Origin: JACKDW01 sp964621785
Lineage (GTDB): Bacteria > Myxococcota_A > Polyangia > Nannocystales > Nannocystaceae
NCBI GenBank assembly: GCA_964621785.1
Contig: CAZUPD010000021.1
Span: 1-64,000 of the forward strand
Length of the DNA stretch: 64,000 nucleotides
Direction: 5' to 3'
Shown here: positions 16,723-25,989 of the stretch, in pieces
How the letters are laid out: every line of letters begins with the position of its first letter
How positions within the stretch are numbered: position 1 is the stretch's first letter
Translations under genes and position numbers: made by a program
The notes under the pieces: model-generated
What the model was told of the DNA's origin: nothing
Seen by the model: only the letters and a program-made list of their open reading frames with translations
Databases searched by the model: none

Positions 16723-18288
16723 CTAGCTCGGCGATCGAGCATCGCTCGCAGCGCACAGGCGACACACGGCAGCCAATACGCCGGTGGTACTCGGTGTATC
16801 TGCAACATCAGCCACCGGCAGTCCGAGGTTCTCGACTCCGCGCCGGGTCACAGGGCCGATCACGACCACCTTGGCATGTGTCCTGTGCACCAGGGCAACG
16901 CCCGCACCTGTGCCCCACGCCTCGTCGACCGCAGCCAAAAAGTGCTCAGCCGTCTTGGTACTGGCAAAACACAGCACATCGATGCCTTCGCCGCCGTCTT
17001 CGTGTGGGCGCAGGGACGTGAGCAGATTACCCGGGAGGGAGGGCCGCGAAAGTCGATACGCGACCGCAACCTGGTAGCGACCCCCAGCCTGTGTGATCGC
17101 CGTCTCGAGGACGTCGCGGCCTTCCTGTGCACGTACATGTAACCACTGCCGTGCGAGCTCCTCGGCTTCGCGCAGCTGGTCGACCATCCCCTCGGAGTTG
17201 GGTGGATCCGCGATGATATCGGGGATGATCCCGCGTTTGCGCAGTGCGCCCGCCGTGCGCTCCCCGATCGCTGCAATCTTTGTGTGTACAAGTGAACGAA
17301 GGTCGAGCTCCCCGGTGATCGCACTAAAAAACTGCTCTACTGCGTTTGTACTCGAAAAAATCAGCCCGTCGTGATCGCGGAGGGTCCGAATGGCTTGTAG
17401 CAGCAAATCTGTTGTTGGCTCGACCCGCAGGCACGGTACCGGGACCGCATCGGCTCCGAGGTGTGCGAGTTGTGCGAGGAGGTCGTGGGACTGCTCAAAC
17501 GCCCGGGTTATCACCACGCGACGCCCGAACAGCGGGCGCGACTCGATCCACTTAATTTGTTCGCGCAGCGACACCACCGAGCCGACGATCATCACTGCGG
17601 GTGGGCGCAGGTTGGCCGCCTCGATCGCATCGCCGATGGTCGCCAGGGTGCCGACGACCGTCTGTTGAATCCCGCGCGTACCCCAGCGGACAAGTGCCAC
17701 ATCGGTGTTGGGGTCGCGCCCCGAGGCGACCAGGCGCTCGGCATTTTTTCGACAGTTGCGGACACTCATCATCAGCACAAGCGTGCCGCCATGCCGGGCC
17801 ATATGTTCCCATCCGACGCCGCGCCCGCGCTTGTCGTAGGCCTCGTAGCCCGAGATCAGACTGACCGATGGGGTGTGGTCGCGCTGGGTGATCGGAATCC
17901 CGGCGACCTCGGGTGCTGCGATCGCAGCACTCACCCCGGGGACAAACGCATAGGCGATTCCCGCTTCGCGCAACACGATCGCCTCTTCGCTGCCGCGGCC
18001 AAACACCATCGGATCGCCACCTTTGAGTCGGACCACGTATTTGCCCTGCTGTGCGCGGTCGACTAGGAGCTGGGAGACCGCTCGCTGATCGAGGCTCATG
18101 CCCGAGTTGTGGGGGCCGCGGCTGCGCTGGATGACCTCAGCGTCGGGCCGACAGTGCAGCAAGAGAGCCGGATTGACGAGGTAGTCGGCGATCACCACAT
18201 CGGCGCGGCGCAGGCACTCGAGGCCTTGCAGTGTCAAGAGTTGCGGATTCCAGGGGCCCGCACCGACCAACGAGACAAATCCCGGCAT
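16723..18288 (-). CDS. Uroporphyrinogen-III C-methyltransferase / uroporphyrinogen-III synthase fusion
   Basis: A 521-residue fusion. Residues 1-245 are the SAM-dependent SUMT (CobA/SirA-like) domain, with VVRLKGGDPMVFGRGSEE, VPGVSAAIAAPEVAGIPITQRD and the PAVMIVG end block. Residues 255-510 are uroporphyrinogen-III synthase (HemD), seen by GRRVVITRA at its start and IAAIGERTAGALRKRG and CFASTKTAEHF within. It supplies siroheme or corrinoid precursors from hydroxymethylbilane. The usual GAGPGDPELLT start is GAGPWNPQLLT here. Such fusions are common in Firmicutes and some Deltaproteobacteria. The gene stands alone. Motif copies lie at 16795 and 17128. Confidence 0.9.
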   Translation of the reverse strand: MPGFVSLVGAGPWNPQLLTLQGLECLRRADVVIADYLVNPALLLHCRPDAEVIQRSRGPHNSGMSLDQRAVSQLLVDRAQQGKYVVRLKGGDPMVFGRGSEEAIVLREAGIAYAFVPGVSAAIAAPEVAGIPITQRDHTPSVSLISGYEAYDKRGRGVGWEHMARHGGTLVLMMSVRNCRKNAERLVASGRDPNTDVALVRWGTRGIQQTVVGTLATIGDAIEAANLRPPAVMIVGSVVSLREQIKWIESRPLFGRRVVITRAFEQSHDLLAQLAHLGADAVPVPCLRVEPTTDLLLQAIRTLRDHDGLIFSSTNAVEQFFSAITGELDLRSLVHTKIAAIGERTAGALRKRGIIPDIIADPPNSEGMVDQLREAEELARQWLHVRAQEGRDVLETAITQAGGRYQVAVAYRLSRPSLPGNLLTSLRPHEDGGEGIDVLCFASTKTAEHFLAAVDEAWGTGAGVALVHRTHAKVVVIGPVTRRGVENLGLPVADVADTPSTTGVLAAVCRLCAASDARSPS

Positions 18289-18494
18289 GGTCCGAACGTA
18301 CTACAAGCGCGGTCGGACGCGACGAGATTTGCGAGGGTGATCCGCGACGAGCCGCGAGTGTCTCGGGCGCAGGTTGGCCGTGTCGTTTGGACTGAAAGAA
18401 CGCGGTTGTCGGGTTTCTGTGGAGGCGACCTTTGGCAGCCTGGCAGGTCGACGCAGCGAACCGATGGGAGGATGCGACCATCACCACCGAGCCT

Positions 18495-19400
18495 TCAGTT
18501 CACACGGCGTCGGCGTAGGTGCAGCCCGGCGAGACAAAGTCCCGCGAGCGCGAGGCCTTCGATCGGCGCCAGATTTTTATTGATGCTACAACAACCACCG
18601 TGGCGTTCGGGATCGGAGATCAGGGTCGAGCACGTGTCGGACATATCGGAAGTCAAGTCGAGTCCGGCTTCGTCGCGCAGCCAGCACAGTTCACTGGCCG
18701 GCAGCGTGTAGTAGCCCCCCTCGCCGCACATCACGCCTCGAGACGTGACGCCCGCGAGCAGCCGTCGACCGTCGGAGAGCACGATAAACGCGGGTCCTCC
18801 CGAATCGCCTTGGCACGAATCCTTGCCGTCGCCTCCCGCTCGGAACTCGTGCCCCGACTCGCTGAAGTGCGTGATCTCGGTTTCGACAAATTTCTTCGTC
18901 CCGGAATTGCTTTGCTCATCCTGCCCGTAGCCGACCAGTAAAACAGTTGCTCCTACAAACATTCCCTCGTCCCAATCATCCTGTTCGAGAAGAACCTCAG
19001 CAGGGGTCGCGGGGAAGGGCTCGGCGAGCTTGAGGTAGGCGAGGTCGTGGATATCTTCTTTGCACGTGTCGAGGTCGTTGCAAAAGTCGGGGTGGGACCC
19101 GAATGCCTCGACGTCGTAATAGGGACTGCCCGCCTGATCGCCTTTGGATACGCGGATCGACCCCAACGACAGGCTATTGGGAAAACAGTGGGCAGCGGTG
19201 AGGACCACGCGACTCGACACGAGCGTGCCGGTGCACAAAACGGAGCCCGCCTGGATCGCTACGACATCGGGATACTCGCCGGGACTCACAACCTCGCCCC
19301 CATAAATCGCACTGGGCGGAGGGACTGGCGTGGCGAGGTCGTCGCCCGAGCTCGCCACCGCGGCGACTGTTGAGAGGGAGAGGGCGATCAGATCCAACAT
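18495..19400 (-). CDS. Secreted trypsin-like serine protease with MYXO-CTERM-like tail
   Basis: A 301-residue S1-family protease. After a signal peptide the mature chain begins near IYGGEVVSPGEYP, resembling the activated IxGG terminus. The catalytic triad is complete: His71 (LTAAHC), Asp119 (IHDLAYLKL) and Ser200 (SCQGDSGGPA). The C-terminus is GGCC, a hydrophobic helix (PIEGLALAGLCLAGL) and RRRR, the layout of MYXO-CTERM sorting signals, which predicts cleavage and surface anchoring. It may act in predation or envelope processing (inference). The gene stands alone. Confidence 0.85.
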   Translation of the reverse strand: MLDLIALSLSTVAAVASSGDDLATPVPPPSAIYGGEVVSPGEYPDVVAIQAGSVLCTGTLVSSRVVLTAAHCFPNSLSLGSIRVSKGDQAGSPYYDVEAFGSHPDFCNDLDTCKEDIHDLAYLKLAEPFPATPAEVLLEQDDWDEGMFVGATVLLVGYGQDEQSNSGTKKFVETEITHFSESGHEFRAGGDGKDSCQGDSGGPAFIVLSDGRRLLAGVTSRGVMCGEGGYYTLPASELCWLRDEAGLDLTSDMSDTCSTLISDPERHGGCCSINKNLAPIEGLALAGLCLAGLHLRRRRVN

Positions 19401-19770
19401 GGTGCGACATCATACACCGGCGACCGTCACGACGGGGGTGATGGATTGTGTCGCTCGGGACAGGGACACGCGCGCGAGATCGGCTATGAACGAAGGGGGA
19501 GGAGCGTGCCGCGACAAATTCGACCGTGGACGTTGAGCGTTCGCAAGTTGGCGGCATTTCGCCAGGTGGCCAAACGGGCCGATAGCGAACCTGCCGACTG
19601 TCTCGCCGTATCACCACGATCGCACACGAGACCAGCCCCGGGCCAGTGTGCATGCGCTGTGAACCCCCGAGTGCCTCGGTTGTGTGCTCTCCACACCTTG
19701 CCCGGAGCACCGATGTGACGCTCGACCCGAAGACCTTACCGATCGTGCATGTCGGTGCAGCGTGTGACCG
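19401..19770. other. intergenic region, no gene seen
   Basis: About 370 bases between the start of the protease gene (minus strand, reading away) and the tandem duplication at the end of the 702-residue-protein gene. It probably holds the protease promoter. No convincing reading frame was seen. Confidence 0.5.
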
Positions 19771-19922
19771 GCGACAGCTGGTGCCTTACGGTACATTTAG
19801 AATGTAGTTGCATGTTTGTGTGTGCCATGCTCGCGGAGCACAAACGGCGACAGCTGGTGCGCTACGGAGCATCAATAAATGTAGTTGCATCTTTACGTGC
19901 GCCGTGATCGCTGAGCACGTGG
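19771..19922. repeat. Diverged 76-bp tandem duplication covering a gene's 3' end
   Basis: Two adjacent copies, 19771-19846 and 19847-19922, both begin gcgacagctggtgc and share tacgg, then aatgtagttgcat and gagcac at matching spacing. Overall similarity by eye is about 70%. Read on the minus strand, the second copy is the last 20 codons and stop of the 702-residue-protein gene, and the first copy lies just beyond the stop. Each carries one TGTAGTTGCA palindrome (19803 and 19880). Confidence 0.75.
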
Positions 19923-21970
19923 AAGATCCGCACGCGTTTGAGCGCCACCGGTGAAAGCTGGCCCAAGGGGGTGTAGATCAGTTTTTTGCCCATGCGCCGG
20001 GCGAGTTGGCGCAGGGCGGGGCGCGGCGGATCCGGGGCGACAAACACGACAAACGTCTCCTGTGTATGGTCGAGGGCGGCGAGCAGCAACACCTCGGCCT
20101 TGGTCTGGGCGTACTGCAGGTAGTAGCTATCTTCCCACACCCCAAACATCGTGCCCGGCGGGCGGTGGAGGACAAAGCCCCCGTACAGCGCGCGACCGAT
20201 CCCTGGACCGATGATCTGCGAGTAGGGGTCGGTGGCAAAAAGTGCCATGTCCCCCTCGTCCTCGTGCTCGCCCTGCCAGGTCATCTGCCATGGGTAGCGG
20301 GGTTCGCCGTCCTCGCCCTTGCCCTGTCCGCGCCCCGGCAGCGGTTCATCTTCGAAGATGAGGATGACATCACCTGCCCGCCCCTTGAGCCTCTGGTGTA
20401 TATGCACATAGATTGTGTTCTCGTGCCAGTTGCGGATCGTTTCGCGGATGTCGATGCCGTCGTGGAGCGAGCTTGTAAACGGGACGGAGCGGCTGTTTTG
20501 GGCCGACAATACGCGGATGCTGCGTTTTCTCAAAAAAGCCCCGTAGTGTTCTAACGCCACATCTTCGGGGGGGTAGGAGCAGATCCCGTGTCCGGGCTTG
20601 AAGCGTTTGGCCCACTCGCCCGGACGCATTTCCTTGGGCCGGGTGCGGATCACTCGCATCATGCGTTTACGGCGTTGTAACAGGCGTGGCCGGAAGCGGA
20701 TCGTACGCACATTTGGGTGGATGTCGCGGAGGTTGAGGTCGATCGGCGTGACATCTGGCTTGTCGGTCTGCCACGGATAGGTCGTTGCGACCTCCCATAC
20801 TTCGTGGGCATAGCTGTCGTCGGCAAACCCCCGGGCGGCGATCACCAGTTGGTAGAGGTCGGGCCCCAAGCGGCCCTCGGTCAGTGCGTAGCGACAGGCG
20901 TAGCGCAGCAGTCCAAAAAGTGTACCCGGACGCAGGTTTTCGCCGGTACGTGTGTGGTGGCGGGTACGGGCGTCGCGGCACAGTGCCAGGAGGACACCGA
21001 GTCGGCCGGTTTTGAGATCCTGGGATGCACCTCGGGTGTCTGAGCGTTCGTCTCGATTCGCCTCGCGTTTGGGCTGTCCCCCAGGTCCTGTCGATTTGGC
21101 AAGACGTTGCCGACTGGGGTTGGCGAACAGTTGAATGATCGATCCCTCGTCTGTCGTGGGTTTCGCGGGCTTGGGGGTTGTTTGAACCCTGCGCGCGCGT
21201 TCAAAGGCTGCTTGGACAAACGCGACCTCGGTCGGAACTTCGCGGCTCGAGGACTCACTCAGGTGGTGGACCACCGCATCGTCGCGGCGAACCCGACGCA
21301 GCGGCGTCAGGACTTCGGCGTCGAGTGGCTGTAAAAGATGCTGTTGCAAGTTTTCGATGACACCACGAGCGTGGTGGAGACCGCACAGCAGCAGAATCGG
21401 TCGTTCGGGTTCGGACGTCTCGCGGGCACACAGGCGGGCGAGATGGACCGCCATGGTCTGTTCCCGGGCATCGTCGAGGGGGTCGCGCTGGCTGATTGCC
21501 GCGGCCGCCAACGCGGTCTCGAGATAGATCTTGGCACCGACGCGTTCGGCCGCCAACGGATCGGGCAGACGGTCGCGAAACGCCGGGTAGCGATCGACAT
21601 CGCGGTCGACCAGATGCACGGGAATCTCGAGTTCAGCGGCGCGGCGCACCGCTTCGACCAACGCGTCGGCGGGCTCGATCGGCAGGTACACCGGCCGTCC
21701 GTGTTCGCTGCGACTTTTGTAGGTCACGACACTCAGCAGCGGCAGCCGGGACACCGCCCGGAGGATCGGTTTGCGCAGGCTTTCGGGATACTCCACCGCG
21801 ATCGCCCGCGGGCGCAGGGCATCGATCACGACGTGGGCGAGCCAGGCGAATTCGAGTCGGCCGTGGAGCACCGGCAAGACCATCACAGGCCCGCAGAGTA
21901 GCCCTAGATCGGCAAAATCCCTGCGGGTGAGTGCGAGCTTGTCAGGTGGGTGGTAGCGGGCTTCGGTCAT
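19862..21970 (-). CDS. 702-residue protein with TIKI/TraB-like N-terminus, MoxR partner
   Basis: I do not recognise the full-length family. The N-terminal 215 residues resemble the TIKI superfamily (TraB/ChaN/EreA): VLPVLHGRLEF followed by RPRAIAVEYPESLR gives the paired His and Glu, and ILLLCGLHHARGVIENL gives the second conserved His block. A charged linker follows (about 265-320), then a roughly 370-residue C-terminal region with WQTDKPDVTPIDLNLRD, ILIFEDEP and MFGVWEDSYY, of unknown fold. It lies 48 bases downstream of a MoxR ATPase, recalling DUF5682 proteins, which have a similar HH start and are coded with MoxR ATPases. Its 3' end is tandemly duplicated. TGTATATGCA lies at 20397. Confidence 0.6.
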   Translation of the reverse strand: MTEARYHPPDKLALTRRDFADLGLLCGPVMVLPVLHGRLEFAWLAHVVIDALRPRAIAVEYPESLRKPILRAVSRLPLLSVVTYKSRSEHGRPVYLPIEPADALVEAVRRAAELEIPVHLVDRDVDRYPAFRDRLPDPLAAERVGAKIYLETALAAAAISQRDPLDDAREQTMAVHLARLCARETSEPERPILLLCGLHHARGVIENLQQHLLQPLDAEVLTPLRRVRRDDAVVHHLSESSSREVPTEVAFVQAAFERARRVQTTPKPAKPTTDEGSIIQLFANPSRQRLAKSTGPGGQPKREANRDERSDTRGASQDLKTGRLGVLLALCRDARTRHHTRTGENLRPGTLFGLLRYACRYALTEGRLGPDLYQLVIAARGFADDSYAHEVWEVATTYPWQTDKPDVTPIDLNLRDIHPNVRTIRFRPRLLQRRKRMMRVIRTRPKEMRPGEWAKRFKPGHGICSYPPEDVALEHYGAFLRKRSIRVLSAQNSRSVPFTSSLHDGIDIRETIRNWHENTIYVHIHQRLKGRAGDVILIFEDEPLPGRGQGKGEDGEPRYPWQMTWQGEHEDEGDMALFATDPYSQIIGPGIGRALYGGFVLHRPPGTMFGVWEDSYYLQYAQTKAEVLLLAALDHTQETFVVFVAPDPPRPALRQLARRMGKKLIYTPLGQLSPVALKRVRIFHVLSDHGARKDATTFIDAP

Positions 21971-22018
21971 CGTGCCGACAGATGTTGTATCAGCAAATTT
22001 TAGTGCAGAAGAGGCAGC

Positions 22019-22891
22019 TCAAAGGTCGTCGAGGTCGTCGAACGTCAAGATCCGATGGCCCGGCAAGTATTGCAACGCATCGTCGCCCAACATTTGCCGG
22101 GTCGCGTGGCCCAAGACCTCGTGGCGGATCTCGTCGGTCAGCGGTTCGTTGCGGCTCGCCGCGAGCTTGAGGGCGTAGCGGGCGATGTTGATGCCGTCGC
22201 GGACCGTGAACGGTTCGTCGCGTGCGTGGGCGCGTTGCAAAAACACCGACAGGTAGTGGAGCACGCGATCGTCGGCAAACGGAAGGTTGGCACGGAGGAT
22301 CGCGAGTTCCTCATCGCGTTCGGGAAAGTCGATCAGGATCTGGGGTTGCAGGCGACTGTGGATGTACTCCGGGATATCGAAGGTAGACGAGTCGTCGTTC
22401 ATGGTCGCGCAGATGCGGAACTCGGGATGGGCCTTGATCTTGATGCCGGCGATCACCGACTCGACATAGCGACGGCGGTCGAGCAGGGGTGCGAGCGAAG
22501 CCCAGCTCTTTTCACTCATGCGGTTACCTTCGTCGAGGATGCACACGCCTCCGGTGATCATCGCACTGACCAGCGAGCTGGCGACATAGCGGAGCTTGCG
22601 GTCGTCGGCGATCACAGGTTGTACAAGCAAGTCCTCTGGGCGGGTGTCCATGGTCGCCTGAAACACGTAGATCGGCATGCCCAAGTTTTTCGCTGCAGCG
22701 GCGGCGAGCGTGGTCTTGCCAACACCTGGCTTTCCGACCAGACGCGGTGAAAGTGGATAGTCTTCGGGGTCGAGGACCATCCACGCGGCGAGTAATTGGC
22801 GACGCAGCTCCTCGCGTCCGACCCACTCCCAGTCGAGTTCATCCGGTGGCGTGAGGTGGAGTTCGACGCCCGATATCACGGTGGTCCGCAT
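22019..22891 (-). CDS. MoxR-like AAA+ ATPase
   Basis: A 290-residue MoxR-family AAA+ ATPase. Walker A is GKPGVGKTT (about 53-61), Walker B GVCILDEGNRM, sensor 1 ICATMND, and the arginine-finger region HSRLQPQILIDFPERDEE. A C-terminal helical lid follows. MoxR proteins remodel partner complexes, often with VWA proteins. No VWA gene is next to this one, so the downstream 702-residue protein is the likely client. Start ATG 22891 avoids a short Gly/Arg leader. First gene of a two-gene operon, divergent from the gene at 23059. Confidence 0.88.
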   Translation of the reverse strand: MRTTVISGVELHLTPPDELDWEWVGREELRRQLLAAWMVLDPEDYPLSPRLVGKPGVGKTTLAAAAAKNLGMPIYVFQATMDTRPEDLLVQPVIADDRKLRYVASSLVSAMITGGVCILDEGNRMSEKSWASLAPLLDRRRYVESVIAGIKIKAHPEFRICATMNDDSSTFDIPEYIHSRLQPQILIDFPERDEELAILRANLPFADDRVLHYLSVFLQRAHARDEPFTVRDGINIARYALKLAASRNEPLTDEIRHEVLGHATRQMLGDDALQYLPGHRILTFDDLDDL

Positions 22892-23058
22892 GCCCGGCGG
22901 TATACCTGCAGCCCGCCCATCGCCCAATAAACGCGGCTTGGGTTATGTAGGTGTATGTGGGCATGCTTGGCTCCACACGGGAGTTTGCGTGGGTTTTTTG
23001 GTTGCGATGACCAGCTGACTACACTGCAAAGGCCGGGGCACCGCCTCGGTTTTTCCGC

Positions 23059-24615
23059 ATGCGACGTCTGTTCCCGATCCTCACCGTACTCGCGCTGGGG
23101 TTGTGCTGGTCGGATGCGACGGCGATAGCCGGGCCCGAAGTGGCGAACGCGAGAGCGTCGAAGGCCGGGAACGATCCGTCGGAGGAAAACCGGTCGGATG
23201 CGACCGCGGGCGAGTCAGTCGAGAACAAGGACTTGGTCGAGGAACAGCCGGTCGAGGACAAACCGACCGAGGAACACACGTCCGATGCGGTTGAGAAATC
23301 GGCGGAGTCGAACGCGACGGGGAGATCAACCGAGAAATTGGCGGACTCCACAAAAGGCAGTTCGGCGAACTCGAAAACCACGAAGAACTCAGCGAACTCC
23401 AAAAAAGGCAGTCCGGCGAACTCGAAAACCACGAACTCGAAAACCGAGAAGTCGGCGGACTCGCAAACCAGGAAGTCGAACTCGAAAACCGAGAAGTCGG
23501 CGGACTCAAAAACCGAGAAGTCGAACTCGAAAAAGAAGAAGTCGAACTCGAAAACCAAGAAGTCGAGCTCAAAAAACCACAAGTCGGCGAGTTCGAAAAA
23601 AAGCAAATCGGCGGACTCAAAAACCAAGAAGTCGAAAGCCGCGAAGGCCGCGTCCAAACGCAAACCGGGGCACCGCGACTGCGAGTACCGCACGCCGATC
23701 TACGAACACAAAGTTGAGGCCGGCGAGCATCTCGGATCGATCGCCGGGCGCTACGGTGTGCGGCGAGCCGACATCGTCGGACTCAATCCCAGCCTGCAAA
23801 AAAATCCTGATCTCATTCACCCGGGGCAAACCCTGCGGGTGTGTCCAGACATCGCCCCGCGGCGTCGCGTCGAGAAGATCCACGAGGTCGTCAAAGGCGA
23901 GAGTTTGGGCAAGATCGCCAGTCACTACGGACTGACGCTGCGCGAGGTGATCGGTCTGCAGGACAAAAAGTTGCGTATGCAACTCGAAAAAAATCCCGAT
24001 GCATTGTGGATCGGCACCAAGCTCAAGATCCTCGCCGAAGAGGAGGAGCTGGAGGTCTATAAGCCACCGGACGAAGATCAGGGGCGTTTGCCGGTCGGAA
24101 TGAAGCTGGGCGAGCGCAAAGGGGTGTTGATCAAACGCTCGCACCTGGCTTGGGGGACCAAGGCGACGATCAAGGCTGTCGAACAGGCGATCCGCACCTA
24201 CCACCGGCGCAAGCCTGGCGGGCCCAAGGTCCGTGTCGGCGACATTAGTAAAAAAGGCGGCGGACCGCTGCGCGGGCATCTTTCGCATCAACGCGGGATC
24301 GATGTCGATGTCGGGATCATCCACAAGGGAAACAAACGCAACGCCGAGCGATTTACCCACGCGACCAGCGAAAATCTTGATGTTGCCCGTACCTGGGCTC
24401 TGCTCAAGGCATTTATCGATACGCAAAAGGTCCGTGTGATCTTTTTGGACTATGCCCTGCAAAAACGTCTGTACAAGTATGCGCGTACACAAGGTGTCTC
24501 AGAGGACACGCTCGCGGAGTTGTTTCAATACCCGCGCGGACGGGGACGGGCGTCGGGGATTGTCCGTCATTGGCGAAGCCACCGCGGGCATTTGCATGTC
24601 CGCTTTCGCCGGTAA
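23059..24615 (+). CDS. Secreted LysM - MepA-type murein endopeptidase
   Basis: A 518-residue exported protein. A signal peptide (1-25) is followed by an acidic stretch, then a 105-residue Ser/Lys/Asn low-complexity linker (about 96-202). Two LysM peptidoglycan-binding domains follow (about 214-262 and 272-326), then a MepA-like LAS metallopeptidase (about 345-518). The metallopeptidase carries HLSHQRGIDVDVG (zinc His and Asp) and the late GHLHVRF (second zinc His). It should cleave peptidoglycan cross-links of its own or a prey wall. The Lys-rich linker may bind polyanions. Transcribed alone, with TGCATCTACA just past the stop (24617). Confidence 0.88.
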   Translation: MRRLFPILTVLALGLCWSDATAIAGPEVANARASKAGNDPSEENRSDATAGESVENKDLVEEQPVEDKPTEEHTSDAVEKSAESNATGRSTEKLADSTKGSSANSKTTKNSANSKKGSPANSKTTNSKTEKSADSQTRKSNSKTEKSADSKTEKSNSKKKKSNSKTKKSSSKNHKSASSKKSKSADSKTKKSKAAKAASKRKPGHRDCEYRTPIYEHKVEAGEHLGSIAGRYGVRRADIVGLNPSLQKNPDLIHPGQTLRVCPDIAPRRRVEKIHEVVKGESLGKIASHYGLTLREVIGLQDKKLRMQLEKNPDALWIGTKLKILAEEEELEVYKPPDEDQGRLPVGMKLGERKGVLIKRSHLAWGTKATIKAVEQAIRTYHRRKPGGPKVRVGDISKKGGGPLRGHLSHQRGIDVDVGIIHKGNKRNAERFTHATSENLDVARTWALLKAFIDTQKVRVIFLDYALQKRLYKYARTQGVSEDTLAELFQYPRGRGRASGIVRHWRSHRGHLHVRFRR

Positions 24616-24761
24616 GTGCATCTACATTTTGTCGTTGGATGACGATTTCGCGTAGCACCCTCTATGCGAACGGTTCGTTCCGAGTGTTTCCCGGGTTTGC
24701 TAGCGGGTCGCGTCGCTGAAGCTTTTGCCACGTCTCGGTGGAAAAACCACCGGCGGATCGG

Positions 24762-25793
24762 TCACACAAAATTCGTTCGCCCGTGGACATCGACTCGACC
24801 CGCCGGATCGAGGCCGAGGCTGCCTCCGGGCCATAGTATGTGCATCCGCGAACGGTCGAGCCCGCGGGCGGCGACTTCGTGTGCGAGCACCCGAGGACCG
24901 GCGTCGACCGCCTCATCGGACAGGTCAAATGCGCCCCAGTGCATGCCGACAAAGTGTTTCGCCCGAAGATGTGTAAATGCATCGAGTGAATGCTCGGGCC
25001 CCATGTGTTGGGTCTGCATAAACCACCGTGGTTCGTAGGCTCCGAGCGGCAGACAGGCGAGGTCGATGCCGTCAAACACGTCGCCTATCGCTTGAAAACC
25101 TTGAAAGTACCCGGTGTCGCCTGAATGGTAGATCGTGTGGGAGCCCCGCAAAACAAACCCTCCCCACAGCGCACGGTTGGTGTCGATCACCCGTTGGTGC
25201 CAGTGCTGGGCCGGAACCAGGCAGATGTCGACAGCTTTGAGACGAACCGATTGCCACCACTCGAGCTCGATGATGGTGCGACAGTTGCCGGGGAGGCAGC
25301 GACCGAGGTTTGTAGGTACAATAAAAATGAGGTCGGGGCCGAACCGGCGGGCAAGAGCGCGTAGACTGGCCGGGTCGAGGTGGTCGTGGTGTCCGTGGGT
25401 GACGAGTACAGCGTCGATCTGTGGCAGTTCGTCGGCCCCAACTGCTGCCCGGGTCACCCGCGGAATCAGACCCCCCGCGCGGCCGAAGAGCGGATCGATG
25501 ACCACCCGGATCCCGTCGAGCTCGAATAGAAAACTCGCGTGGCCGATCCATAAAAGACGTGTCGTTCCAGCCAGGTGGTTGAAGGCCGCGAGTGGGTTTG
25601 CAACGACTTCGAGTGGACCGAGCCTACGAGGGCCGCGCTCGCGGGTGACTCGCCATTTGAGTACATCGCGCAGGCCGACCAGCGGCGCATCGCTCCACGG
25701 GTTGTGAAACTGCTTGCCCCTTCGATTGGAGGCAAACATGTCTGGATAGGCATGTTTGATGCTATCCGGGATTTCGAGCGGGTGGGGCTGCAC
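24762..25793 (-). CDS. Metallo-beta-lactamase-fold hydrolase (NAPE-PLD/UlaG-like)
   Basis: A 343-residue MBL-fold enzyme. The metal-binding signature is THGHHDHLD (about 132-140), with later ligands in YHSGDTGYF and GMHWGAFDLSD. TTRLLWIGHASFLFELDG before the first strand and HNPWSD in the N-terminal region match NAPE-hydrolysing phospholipase-D-like and UlaG-like bacterial proteins (PF12706 type). No signal peptide, so cytoplasmic or membrane-associated. Substrate uncertain: a lipid phosphodiester or cyclic phosphate is plausible. Motif copies lie at 24972 and 25311, and a third (25978) in the gap upstream. Confidence 0.82.
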   Translation of the reverse strand: MQPHPLEIPDSIKHAYPDMFASNRRGKQFHNPWSDAPLVGLRDVLKWRVTRERGPRRLGPLEVVANPLAAFNHLAGTTRLLWIGHASFLFELDGIRVVIDPLFGRAGGLIPRVTRAAVGADELPQIDAVLVTHGHHDHLDPASLRALARRFGPDLIFIVPTNLGRCLPGNCRTIIELEWWQSVRLKAVDICLVPAQHWHQRVIDTNRALWGGFVLRGSHTIYHSGDTGYFQGFQAIGDVFDGIDLACLPLGAYEPRWFMQTQHMGPEHSLDAFTHLRAKHFVGMHWGAFDLSDEAVDAGPRVLAHEVAARGLDRSRMHILWPGGSLGLDPAGRVDVHGRTNFV

Positions 25794-25989
25794 TCACGAG
25801 TCGTTGTGGACTGCAATCGCAGAACTGTCAACGCATGGCGGTTTCGATGTCGGGACGGTCGCTTTGAACTCGAGGACGACAGCGAGTCGGCCGAGTGGGT
25901 CTCGCTCGAAACTCGAACACGTGATTGAATCGAATCTGAACGGGTGAGGGCACGGGGGAGCTGGCCGCTACATAAAATGCATATACATC

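Noticed and set aside
23617..24492. 291-codon antisense frame within the LysM-MepA gene
   Set aside because: Shadow of a gene with complete catalytic motifs on the other strand.
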